This document shows positions 56,501 to 64,000 of a stretch of 64,000 nucleotides of DNA, one piece after another (position 1 is the stretch's first letter; every line of letters starts with the position of its first letter). The notes beneath the pieces are model-generated. The model was not told the origin of the DNA. It ran no database searches and saw only the letters and a list, made by a program, of their open reading frames with translations. Source of the DNA: Mallotus nudiflorus (taxonomy: Eukaryota > Streptophyta > Magnoliopsida > Malpighiales > Euphorbiaceae). Position numbers and translations under genes: made by a program. The DNA is taken from NCBI GenBank assembly GCA_947683625.1, contig CANTUR010001438.1, positions 620,001-684,000 on the forward strand, read 5' to 3'.

Positions 56501-58291
56501 TTTTCTTTCATTTGAACCTTGCTTGTTTTCTCTCACCATGTGTTTCCCATTTTGGTCAAGAGAATTGGAATTTTTAGGTTCACTCATCTCACCTTTTTCT
56601 TTACTCTCAAAGGGTTCCCTTCCCAAAGAATTTCCTAATGAAGAACCCATTTCTTCATATTGTTGCTTGATGCGCATTTGGTCTTCAAAAATCTGTTTTG
56701 GAGTTAATGGTCCAAGGTTAAACCTTTTTCCATCCATAGTCAAAGTATACATATTTTTGAATCCATCATAATTAGCCCTTCTATCATATTGCCAAGGTCT
56801 CCCCAACAACATATGTCCGGCCAACATTGGTAACACATCACACAACACCTCATCCTTATATCTACCAATTTGAAAAGAAATTAGAACTTGCTTATTTACC
56901 TTTACAACTCCACTTTCATTAAGCCATTGCAACTTGTATGGTCTTGGGTGCTTGGTAGTAGGCAACTTCAATTTCTCCACTAGCAAAGTGCTTGCTACAT
57001 TAGTACAACTTCCACTATCCACAATCATGTTGCACAACTTGTTAGAAATCAAACAATGAGTATGAAACAAATTTTCCCTTTGCTCCCTATGGACATCATG
57101 TTTATTTTGCAAACTCAATGTTCTTTGAACAACAAGATTATCTCCTTTAGCACATTCAACATCACTACAATCTTCTAAAGAAGGCATATCATCATCACTA
57201 TCCCCCTCACTCTCGGATTCAATATCACCATCCCTTAGAATCATAGCTTTCTTATTTGGACATTCCCTAGCAATGTGCCCATGACCCAAACACTTAAAAC
57301 ATTTGATTCCCCTAGTTTGGGCTAGTTGATTCTCACCCTTTCCCTTATTACCCAAGTCAATTTTAGGTTTATTTTCTTCCACTTTTGACTTGTTAAAAGG
57401 TTTATCATCCTTTTTCCCCCAAGAAGTTTTCCAAGAAGAAGAAGAAGAACCCACATTTGGTTTAGAATCATACCTCTTTCCTTTCAATTGCCTTTCCACT
57501 TTCATGGCCAAATTCACCATATCTTCAATCTCCACATAATGTTGCAAATCAACAACATCAGCAATGTTTTTGTTTAGCCCTCTCAAAAACCTTGCCATGG
57601 TAGCTTCACGATCTTCTACCACATTTGCTCTAATCATAGCCTTCTCCATTTCTTTGTGATACTCCTCCACACTCATGGATCCTTGAATTAGAGTTTGTAA
57701 TCTTTGATGAAGCTCTCTATAGTAGTGGCTTGGAACAAACCTCTTTCTCATGATTTGCTTCATTTCCCTCCAAGACTCCACGGGTCTTTCTCCATATCTA
57801 CGTCTTTCCTTGCAAAATTGATCCCACCAAACAATTGCATAATCACTAAACTCAACAGCGGCAAGTTTTACCTTTTTCTCCTCCGAATAATTGTGACATT
57901 CGAAGATGAGTTCCACTTTCCTCTCCCATTCAAGGTACACATCTGGATCATTTCTTCCTTGGAATGAAGGAATCTTCATTTTGATGCTTCCAAGGTTGCG
58001 ATCAACATCATCTTTAGGATGTCCTCTCCTAGCTTGTCTCCTAGGATTGATTTGTTGTCCCACCAAGGTGACTTGATCATCATCCAATTCATCCTCTCCT
58101 TCATAGTCCTCTTGGTCAATTGGTGGACGTCTCCTTTCTTTAGGCTCTCCTTGTAATTGGTTAAGGATGCCATCATGCCTCTCCAATTTCTCATTGACTC
58201 CCGCCATCATGTTAAACATTCTTTCGAATTGTTGTTGCATAGCTTGAATCACATGATCATTTGTAGAAGAAGAACTTGTGTCTTTTGACAT
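53531..58291 (-). CDS. gag-pol: Gag-pol polyprotein, intact (1586 aa)
   Basis: A single frame encodes all proteins needed for retrotransposition. Gag spans about residues 100-270. A CCHC zinc knuckle follows (C330, C333, H338, C343). The aspartic protease motif is DSG at 425-427, with LLGRPW near 495. Reverse transcriptase (about 690-870) has D767 and the YFDD box at 829-832. RNase H has D978, E1015, D1040 and D1083. Integrase has a zinc-binding H1159/H1166/C1196/C1199 set, a D1228-D1289-E1325 triad with the family-typical 35-residue spacing, and a GPF module at 1463-1465. No standard chromodomain follows. The tail has DLRTNPF at 1509-1515 and GPITRSKSKK at 1540-1549. Residues 1520-1586 lie in the 3' LTR. 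The ATG at 58291 is the natural start, since it matches the start in element 2. No gag/pol frameshift or stop is present. Gag and Pol are presumably separated by the protease. Confidence 0.95.
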   Translation of the reverse strand: MSKDTSSSSTNDHVIQAMQQQFERMFNMMAGVNEKLERHDGILNQLQGEPKERRRPPIDQEDYEGEDELDDDQVTLVGQQINPRRQARRGHPKDDVDRNLGSIKMKIPSFQGRNDPDVYLEWERKVELIFECHNYSEEKKVKLAAVEFSDYAIVWWDQFCKERRRYGERPVESWREMKQIMRKRFVPSHYYRELHQRLQTLIQGSMSVEEYHKEMEKAMIRANVVEDREATMARFLRGLNKNIADVVDLQHYVEIEDMVNLAMKVERQLKGKRYDSKPNVGSSSSSWKTSWGKKDDKPFNKSKVEENKPKIDLGNKGKGENQLAQTRGIKCFKCLGHGHIARECPNKKAMILRDGDIESESEGDSDDDMPSLEDCSDVECAKGDNLVVQRTLSLQNKHDVHREQRENLFHTHCLISNKLCNMIVDSGSCTNVASTLLVEKLKLPTTKHPRPYKLQWLNESGVVKVNKQVLISFQIGRYKDEVLCDVLPMLAGHMLLGRPWQYDRRANYDGFKNMYTLTMDGKRFNLGPLTPKQIFEDQMRIKQQYEEMGSSLGNSLGREPFESKEKGEMSEPKNSNSLDQNGKHMVRENKQGSNERKMSVYAKMSDVKEAMLLRQHMLVLMYKEILHISNEITNGLPSVVVDLLQVYEDLFPEESPNGLPPKRGIEHQIDFIPGASIPNRPAYRCNPEETKEIQKQVSELMEKGYVRESMSPCAVPVLLVPKKDGTWRMCVDCRAINKITVKYRHPIPRLDDMLDELHGSYLFSKIDLKSGYHQIRMREGDEWKTAFKTKHGLYEWLVMPFGLTNAPSTFMRLMNHVLRAFIGKFVVVYFDDILVYSKNLDEHVQHLTCVFDVLREEKLYANLKKCCFCTNEITFLGYIINDKGIHVDQEKVKVIREWPTPTSVSDARSFHGLASFYRRFIKNFSTIAAPLTECIKKNVGFKWGIEQDEAFNLLKDKLSSAPLLSLPNFTKPFEIECDASGIGIGGVLMQEGKAIAFFSEKLSGASLNYPTYDKEFYALVRVLRTWQHYLGYKEFIIHTDHESLKYLKGQGKLNKRHAKWVEFIESFPYIIKYKQGKENVVADALSRRYALISKLDAKLLGFEYIKDLYSNDPDFANVYGACEKGGSDKFYKFDGFLFWENKLCVPQSSLRELLVREAHSGGLMGHFGIKKTLDVLGDHFFWPHMKRDVKRICEKCITCKQAKSKAMPHGLYTPLTIPNEPWVDISMDFVLGLPRSKGGRDSIFVVVDRFSKMAHFVPCHKTDDATHIANLFFKEIVRLHGVPRTIVSDRDVKFLSHFWKTLWGKMGTKLLYSTTCHPQTDGQTEVVNRTLSTLLRAVIQRNLKNWEECLPNVEFAYNRSVHGSTNCSPFEVVYGFNPMTPLDLLPLPLDKANLEGKQKAEFIKTLHERVRANIEKKTLQYEKQHNKGRKQVIFEPGEWVWVHLRKERFPNQRKSKLMPRGDGPFKVLRRINNNAYKLELPSEYGNVSATFNVSDLSLFDLGDKDDGADLRTNPFEERGNDVNPSSKPKEIQDPLIVKEGPITRSKSKKLQEAILGLIKDIWKAHEFQPNKASMEAQGIIFNLFLC
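53733..53746 (-). other. Polypurine tract of element 1
   Basis: On the minus strand the bases touching the 3' LTR read gaagaaagggggaa, a pure purine run that would prime plus-strand DNA synthesis. It lies inside the gag-pol frame, because that frame continues into the LTR. Confidence 0.88.
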
Positions 58292-58970
58292 GATTGTAAA
58301 ACCTAAAATTTTAACAAAAGAAAATAGAAAGAAACAATCTCACAACACTCCCTCACGTGTTTCACTCAAAATTGATGTATACCACTCGTGTTTACACTCA
58401 ATTTTGGCTTTTTCTCTAATGATGTCACACTCTTGCCTTTTACCTCTCAAATTTGCCTTTTGATTTCTTAGATTAACTAAGTTTCTCAATCAAACAAAAT
58501 TCAAGAATGTAGTAATCAATGATAAAAAAATAAGGTAGGCTAACAAGAAAATAATAAGGTAGGCTTAAAGAAAAGAACAATTTGTAACAAATAGGCTAAT
58601 AGAAATGAAAAACAAAGATAGATTATCAAAGAACACAAAGAGACAGAATTATAAAGATAGATCTCAATGGAATATGAAGAGTCAATTTTTTTTTTTAATG
58701 TAAACCGTGATCTAACATAGGAATATCAAAGATAACATATACTTTTTTTTTTATGGACGAATTTTTTTTTTTTTTTTTTTATGGACGAATTTTTTTTTTT
58801 TTTTTTTTTTTTTTGATATCTGCAAACAAAATCTTGAGATAAGAAGAATAAAGATAAAAAAAAATAACAAGAATAATAGATAGCAAGAAAGGTGCAAAAT
58901 ATAAGATGAACACAAGATATTGAGAACTAAAAGATAGTTTTGGATACGCAAACCTCAATCTTGAGCCAAT
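58292..58970 (-). other. Leader between primer site and gag of element 1
   Basis: About 680 bp without a credible gene. It holds three long T runs on the plus strand (58743-58752, 58762-58780, 58790-58814) separated by atggacgaa, so the transcript would carry poly-A tracts. It probably contains the packaging and dimerisation signals, but none can be pointed to. Element 2 has only one such long run plus a shorter one, so this stretch has expanded or is hard to assemble. Confidence 0.7.
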
Positions 58971-58982
58971 GCTCTGATACCA
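58971..58982 (-). other. Primer binding site (initiator tRNA-Met) of element 1
   Basis: The minus strand reads TGGTATCAGAGC four bases (TAAG) after the 5' LTR end. It is complementary to the 3' end of plant initiator tRNA-Met and is the usual primer site of plant chromoviruses. It marks the start of minus-strand DNA synthesis. Confidence 0.93.
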
Positions 58983-59381
58983 CTTATGATGGGAATTGTA
59001 GGTTTCATCAATTAACTCCCCAATAGCAAGAATACTATGATAAGTTGAATTAGAAGAAAACTAGAAATTACCAATTTAATCCATAAATTTGGATCGTTCA
59101 AAGATTGAAGTAAGAAGATAGATGCTACTTAACCCCTTTACCAACAAGGATAAAGATACTAAGATAGACTTTGAATTTCCTCTTATGCCACAAACAAGAA
59201 AGTTTGATAAATAAAAAGAAAACAAAGATTTAGATTTTGACACCATAAGCTAGAATAAAGCTTGATAAGTCACAAAGTTTATGCAAGAAATTAAAGACAA
59301 AATTCCTCACAATAAAACTCAAACAAAGTTATAATTCATATATCAAATTCATTCATGCTACAAAAGAAAGAAAAGGACTTG

Positions 59382-59389
59382 TTTATATA
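59382..59389 (-). promoter_or_regulatory. TATA box of element 1
   Basis: TATATAAA on the minus strand, roughly 420 bp inside the LTR. Transcription should start about 30 bp downstream (near 59350), which defines the U3/R boundary. The start is inferred. Confidence 0.7.
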
Positions 59390-59608
59390 GAGTACAAGTC
59401 CATGCTCACACTACTAAAATAGACTCACACACATAGGATTACTTTGACTCTTAAATGGCCTTAATAGCCATTACCCACATTAATAGCCATTACATGGTAT
59501 TGATTACCCCATTAACTTTAGTAACCACTACCCATAATAATAACCATTACTTGGTATTAATTACCCTATTAACTTGTATATGGTGGCTACATGTAACCCT
59601 AATTGTTA

Positions 59609-59809
59609 TTAACACAAAAACAAGTTAAATATTATTCCTTGGGCCTCCATGGATGCCTTATTGGGCTGAAATTCGTGGGCTTTCCAAATGTCCTTAATTA
59701 AACCCAATATGGCTTCTTGAAGCTTCTTGGATTTGGACCTTGTGATTGGGCCTTCTTTTACTATTAATGGATCTTGGATCTCTTTAGGCTTTGAACTTGG
59801 ATTCACATC
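59609..59809 (-). other. Polyprotein-tail coding sequence carried in the 5' LTR
   Basis: The 5' LTR holds the same tail coding sequence as the 3' LTR, because the two are copies. Here it lies upstream of the promoter and detached from gag-pol, so it is not expected to be translated. It is listed to stop it being taken for a small gene. Confidence 0.8.
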
Positions 59810-59810
59810 A

Positions 59811-59815
59811 GCTCC
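59811..59815 (-). repeat. Target site duplication, right copy (gctcc)
   Basis: Direct copy of 52885-52889, flush against the 5' LTR end CATCA. Confidence 0.95.
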
Positions 59816-59875
59816 TATGGCATATTATAGCCTGCTGAACTCATCAATGTATTTGAGATGATTGACAGAACAATT
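59811..59875. repeat. 65-bp satellite remnant between the two elements
   Basis: Continues the interrupted unit 29 (gctcctatggcatattatagc...). It carries the gattgacag mark of B1-type units and a private g (catcaatgtattt). It ends at gaacaatt, where element 2 begins, and the satellite would have continued with ggtgcac. Confidence 0.93.
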
Positions 59876-60699
59876 TGATGTGAATCCAAGTTCAAAGCCT
59901 AAAGAGATCCAAGATCCATTAATAGTACAAGAAGGCCCAATCACAAGGTCCAAATCCAAGAAGCTTCAAGAAGCCATATTGGGTTTAATTAAGGAAATTT
60001 GGAAAGCCCACGAATTTCAGCCCAATAAGGCATCCATGGAGGCCCAAGGAATAATATTTAACTTATTTTTGTGTTAATAACAATTAGGGTTACATGTAGC
60101 CACCATATACAAGTTAATAGGGTAATTAATACCAAGTAATGGCTATTATTATGGGTAGTGGTTACTAAAGTTAATGGGGTAATCAATACCAAGTAATGGC
60201 TATTAATGTGGGTAATGGTTATTAAGGCCATTTAAGAGTAAAAGTAATCCTATATGTGTGAGTCTATTTTAGTAGTGTGAGCATGGACTTGTACTCTATA
60301 TAAACAAGTCCTTTTCTTTCTTTTGTAGCATGAATGAATTTGATATATGAATTATCACTTTGTTTGAGTTTTATTGTGTGGAATTTTGTCTTTAATTTCT
60401 TGCATAAACTTTGTGACTTATCAAGCTTTATTCTAGCTTGTGGTGTTAAAATCTAAATCTTTGTTTTCTTGTTATTTATCAAACTTTCTTGTTTGTGGCA
60501 TAAGAGGAAATTCAAAGTCTATCTTAGTATCTTTATCCTTGTTGGTAAAGGGGTTAAGTAGCATCTATCTTCTTACTTCAATCTTTGAACGATCCGAATT
60601 TATGGATTAAATTGGTAATTTCTAGTTTTCTTCTAATTCAACTTATCATAGTATTCTTGCTATTGGGGAGTTAATTGATGAAACCTAAAATTCCCATCA
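59876..60699 (+). repeat. 5' LTR of element 2 (824 bp)
   Basis: Runs from TGATG to CATCA, the same length as the 5' LTR of element 1 and in inverted orientation to it. Substitutions relative to element 1 include aaggaaattt for aaggacattt (near 59996) and cctaaaattccc for cctacaattccc (near 60687). The tail coding frame is open from 59862 to 60077 but lies upstream of the promoter. Confidence 0.94.
60297..60304 (+). promoter_or_regulatory. TATA box of element 2
   Basis: TATATAAA at the same LTR position as in element 1. It would drive transcription rightward, away from the TATA box of element 1, so the two promoters diverge from the 65-bp spacer. Confidence 0.7.
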
Positions 60700-60703
60700 T
60701 AAG

Positions 60704-60715
60704 TGGTATCAGAGC
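60704..60715 (+). other. Primer binding site (initiator tRNA-Met) of element 2
   Basis: TGGTATCAGAGC, four bases (TAAG) after the LTR, identical to the site in element 1. Confidence 0.93.
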
Positions 60716-61361
60716 ATTGGCTCAAGATTGAGGTTTGCGTATCCAAAACTATCTTTTAGTTCTCAATATCTTGTGTTCATCTTATATTTTTCACCTTTCT
60801 TGCTATCTATTATTCTTGTTATTTTTTTTATCTTTATTCTTCTTATCTCAAAATTTTGTTTGCAGATATCAAAAAAAAAAAAAAAAAAATTCGTCCATAA
60901 AAAAAAAAGTATATGTTATCTTTGATATTCCTATGTTAGATCTCAGTTTACATTAAAAAAAAAATTGACTCTTCATATTCCATTGAGATCTATCTTTATA
61001 ATTCTGTCTCTTTGTGTTCTTTGATAATCTGTCTTTGTTTTTCATTTCTATTAGCCTATTTGTTACAAATTGTTCTTTTCTTTAAGCCTACCTTATTATT
61101 TTCTTGTTAGCCTACCTTATTTTTTTATCATTGATTACTACATTCTTGAATTTTGTTTGATTGAGAAACTTAGTTAATCTAAGAAATCAAAAGGCAAATT
61201 TGAGAGGTAAAAGGCAAGAGTGTGAGATCATTAGAGAAAAAGCCAAAATTGAGTGTAAACACGAGTGGTATACATCAATTTTGAGTGAAACACGTGAGGG
61301 AGTGTTATGAGATTGTTTTTTTTTTCTATTTTCTTTTGTTAAAATTTTAGGTTTTACAATC
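60716..61361 (+). other. Leader of element 2
   Basis: Non-coding stretch matching the leader of element 1 in reverse. It holds an A run at 60870-60889, then ttcgtccat and a second A run. I see no gene in it; the small open frames here arise from low-complexity sequence. Confidence 0.7.
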
Positions 61362-64000
61362 ATGTCAAAAGACACAAGTTCTTCTTCTACAAATGATCAT
61401 GTGATTCAAGCTATGCAACAACAATTCGAAAGAATGTTTAACATGATGGCGGGAGTCAATGAGAAATTGGAGAGGCATGATGGCATCCTTAACCAATTAC
61501 AAGGAGAGCCTAAAGAAAGGAGACGTCCACCAATTGACCAAGAGGACTATGAAGGAGAGGATGAATTGGATGATGATCAAGTCACCTTGGTGGGACAACA
61601 AATCAATCCTAGGAGACAAGCTAGGAGAGGACGTCCTAAAGATGATGTTGATCGCAACCTTGGAAGCATCAAAATGAAGATTCCTTCATTCCAAGGAAGA
61701 AATGATCCAGATGTGTACCTTGAATGGGAGAGGAAAGTGGAACTCATCTTCGAATGTCACAATTATTCGGAGGAGAAAAAGGTAAAACTCGCCGCTGTTG
61801 AGTTTAGTGATTATGCAATTGTTTGGTGGGGATCAATTTTGCAAGGAAAGACGTAGATATGAAGAAAGACCCTTGGAGTCTTGGAGGGAAATGAAGCAAA
61901 TCATGAGAAAGAGGTTTGTTCCAAGCCACTACTATAGAGAGTTTCATCAAAGGTTACAAACTCTAATTCAAGGATCCATGAGTGTGGAGGAGTATCACAA
62001 AGAAATAGAGAAGGCCATGATTAGAGCAAATGTGGTAGAAGATTGTGAAGCTACCATGGCAAGGTTTTTGAGAGGGCTAAACAAAAACATTGCTGATGTT
62101 GTTGATTTGCAACATTATGTGGAGATTGAAGATATGGTGAATTTGGCCATGAAAGTGGAAAGGCAATTGAAAGGAAAGAGGTATGATTCTAAACCAAATG
62201 TGGGTTCTTCTTCTTCTTGGAAAACTTCTTGGGGGAAAAAGGATGATAAACCTTTTAATAAGTCAAAAGTGGAAGAAACTAAACCAAAATTTGACTTGGG
62301 TAATAAGGGAAAGGGTGAGAATCAACCAGCCCAAACTAGGGGAATAAAATGTTTTAAGAGTTTGGGTCATGGGCACATTGTTAGGGAATGTCCAATAAGA
62401 AAGCTATGATTCTAAGGGATGGTGATATTGAATCGGAGAGTGAGGGGGATAGTGATGATGATATGCCTTCTTTAGAAGATTGTAGTGATGTTGAATGTGC
62501 TAAGGGAGATAATCTTGTTGTTCAAAGAACATTGAGTTTGCAAAATAAACATGATGTCCATAGGGAGCAAAGGGAAAATTTGTTTCATACTCATTGTTTG
62601 ATTTCTAACAAGTTGTGCAACATGATTGTGGATAGTGGAAGTTGTACTAATGTAGCAAGCACTTTGCTAGTGGAGAAATTGAAGTTGCCTACTACCAAGC
62701 ACCCAAGACCATACAAGTTGCAATGGCTTAATGAAAGTGGAGTTGTAAAGGTAAATAAGCAAGTTCTAATTTCTTTTCAAATTGGTAGATATAAGGATGA
62801 GGTGTTGTGTGATGTGTTACCAATGTTGGCTGGACATATGTTGTTGGGGAGACCTTGGCAATATGATAGAAGGGCTAATCATGATGGATTCAAAAATATG
62901 TATACTTTGACTATGGATGGAAAAAGGTTTAACCTTGGACCATTAACCCCAAAATAGATTTTTGAAGACCATATGCGCATCAAGCAACAATATGAAGAAA
63001 TGGGTTCTTCATTGGGAAATTCTTTGGGAAGGGAAACCTTTGAGAGTAAAGAAAAAGGTGAGATGAGTGAACCTAAAAATTCCAATTCTCTTGACCAAAA
63101 TGGGAAACACATGGTAAGAGAAAACAAGGAAGGTTCAAATGAAAGAAAAATGAGTGTTTATGCAAAAATGAGTGATGTGAAGGAAGCTATGCTTTTGAGG
63201 CAACACATGCTTGTACTTATGTACAAGGAGATTTTGCATATTTCTAACGAAATAACCAATGGTTTGCCTAGTGTTGTTGTTGATCTTTTGCAGGTTTATG
63301 AAGATTTATTCCCAGAAGAAATTCCAAATGGTTTGCCACCTAAAAGAGGCATTGAGCACCAAATTGATTTCATACCTGGAGCAAGCATTCCAAATAGACC
63401 AGCATATAGATGTAATCCGAGGAGACCAAGGAAATTCAAAAGCAAGTGAGTGAGCTTATGGAGAAGGGTTATGTTCATGAAAGCATGAGTCCATGTGCCG
63501 TACCCATCTTGTTAGTGCCTAAGAAAGATGGAACTTGGAGGATGTGTGTTGATTGTCGTGCCATCAACAAAATCATGGTGAAGTATAGACATCCCATTCC
63601 TAGGCTAGATGACATGTTGGATGAATTACATGGTTCATATTTGTTTTCAAAAATTGATTTGAAATCTGGTTATCATCAAATTAGAATGAGAGAAGGTGAT
63701 GAATGGAAAACAGCTTTTAAAACTAAACATGGTTTATATGAGTGGTTAGTAATGCCGTTTGGTTTAACTAATGCACCAAGCACTTTCATGAGATTGATGA
63801 ATCATGTTTTAAGAGCATTCATAGGCAAATTTGTTGTTGTCTATTTTGATGATATCTTGGTTTATAGCAAAAATTTAGATGAGCATGTACAACATTTGAC
63901 TTGTGTTTTTGATGTGCTTAGAGAAGAGAAGTTGTATGCTAATCTAAAGAAATGCTGTTTTTGCACTAATGAAATTACTTTTCTTGGATATATTGTCAAT
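61362..64000 (+). pseudogene. gag-pol: Broken gag-pol of element 2 (partial)
   Basis: Same start and reading order as the intact copy in element 1, but disabled several times. One extra g in the run at 61828-61831 shifts the frame after the conserved WW of Gag. The second zinc-knuckle cysteine is Ser (codon at 62359). One a is missing near 62393-62396, just after the knuckle. A CAG codon has become TAG at 62955-62957, between protease and reverse transcriptase. One g is missing near 63419, just before reverse transcriptase. After that the frame is open to the window end and includes the YFDD box region near 63840. The pieces appear as separate open frames at 61362-61856, 61798-62409, 62388-62957 and 62973-63449. 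It cannot make a functional polyprotein and would need proteins from another copy to move. Confidence 0.93.

Larger units (their letters stand above)
52890..59810 (-). mobile_element. Complete Ty3/gypsy LTR retrotransposon, CRM-like chromovirus (element 1)
   Basis: A full-length 6921-bp element on the minus strand, inserted in satellite DNA. In element order: 5' LTR (59810-58987), tRNA-iMet primer site, an A/T-rich leader, one gag-pol frame, a polypurine tract and a 3' LTR (53732-52890). Ends are TGATG...CATCA with a gctcc target duplication. LTRs differ by 3 substitutions and one 19-bp unit, and the coding frame is unbroken, so it is recent and could be autonomous. The order RT-RNase H-integrase assigns it to Ty3/gypsy (Metaviridae). 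Assignment to the CRM branch rests on the location in satellite, a C-terminus lacking a standard chromodomain and a reading frame that runs into the 3' LTR. A domain phylogeny was not possible here. Confidence 0.95.
58987..59810 (-). repeat. 5' LTR of element 1 (824 bp)
   Basis: Bounded by TGATG and CATCA and flanked by the right target duplication. It supplies the promoter for the element; U3 includes the region that, in the 3' copy, encodes the polyprotein tail. Confidence 0.95.
59876..64000 (+). mobile_element. Second copy of the same retrotransposon family, partial in window (element 2)
   Basis: A plus-strand copy starting with TGATG at a different satellite position and cut by the window end in the reverse transcriptase region. 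It has the 5' LTR, primer site, leader and a broken gag-pol. About a dozen substitutions separate its LTR from that of element 1, so the two are related copies and not products of one event. If it inserted normally, its left target duplication is probably caatt (59871-59875). The right end is not in view. Confidence 0.93.

Noticed and set aside
53649..58463. Plus-strand ORFs of 61-117 codons across element 1
   Set aside because: They are antisense shadows of the intact gag-pol frame or of its leader and show no domain of their own.
58751..58951. Minus-strand ORF with a hydrophobic stretch and lysine runs in the element 1 leader (and its counterparts near 60728-60956)
   Set aside because: The sequence is a translation of low-complexity T-rich and A-rich leader DNA; frame and length change with homopolymer length between the two elements.
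59862..60077. Separate 71-codon gene at the start of element 2
   Set aside because: It is the LTR copy of the polyprotein tail, preceded by a few codons read from satellite DNA, and it lies upstream of the LTR promoter.
55650..64000. A single inversion-duplication of one element as the origin of the head-to-head pair
   Set aside because: Element 1 has its own gctcc target duplication and continuous satellite on both sides, element 2 starts at a different satellite base, and their LTRs differ by about a dozen substitutions, so two insertions explain the data better.

Overview
The window is nuclear, non-genic plant DNA with the look of a centromere or pericentromere. Three things suggest this: an unbroken satellite array of nucleosome-sized (about 170 bp) monomers fills the first 52.9 kb; two Ty3/gypsy chromovirus-type retrotransposons primed by initiator tRNA-Met interrupt its edge; and there is no host gene, tRNA, rRNA or CRISPR. 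The gag-pol protein is of the kind abundant in flowering plants. I cannot name the species.

Positions 1-52889 are a satellite with nested higher-order repeats (HORs). Eleven related but distinct monomers (160-194 bp) form one unit of 1888 bp (type A) or 1880 bp (type B, with an 8-bp deletion). Twenty-eight full units and part of a 29th can be placed. Type B splits into B1 and B2. Units 1-6 alternate A-B1 (3768-bp period). Later units mostly follow A-B1-B2 (5648-bp period, 33 monomers), with extra B2 units and two A/B2 hybrids. Units of one type are nearly identical from about 1 to 49936; after that the satellite abruptly becomes more diverged. All short ORFs in this region are chance by-products of the repeat.

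Positions 52890-59810 hold a complete LTR retrotransposon on the minus strand. It has a 5-bp target duplication (gctcc), 824/843-bp LTRs differing by 3 substitutions and one 19-bp tandem-unit indel, a tRNA-iMet primer site, a polypurine tract and one intact 1586-residue gag-pol frame with all catalytic motifs. The frame ends inside the 3' LTR, and the protein shows no conventional chromodomain after the integrase GPY/F module. This fits the centromeric (CRM-like) chromoviruses. The element is young and may be autonomous.

Positions 59811-59875 are 65 bp of satellite continuing exactly from the left flank of element 1. At 59876 a second copy of the same family begins in the opposite orientation and runs off the window. 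Its gag-pol carries three frameshifts, a stop codon and a lost zinc-knuckle cysteine. The two copies stand head to head (5' LTR to 5' LTR), forming an inverted repeat with arms of about 4.1 kb and a 65-bp loop.

The parts fit a centromere model: a recently homogenised HOR core, an older diverged flank, and retroelements accumulating in the flank. Centromere function is inferred, since the sequence alone cannot show CENH3 occupancy.
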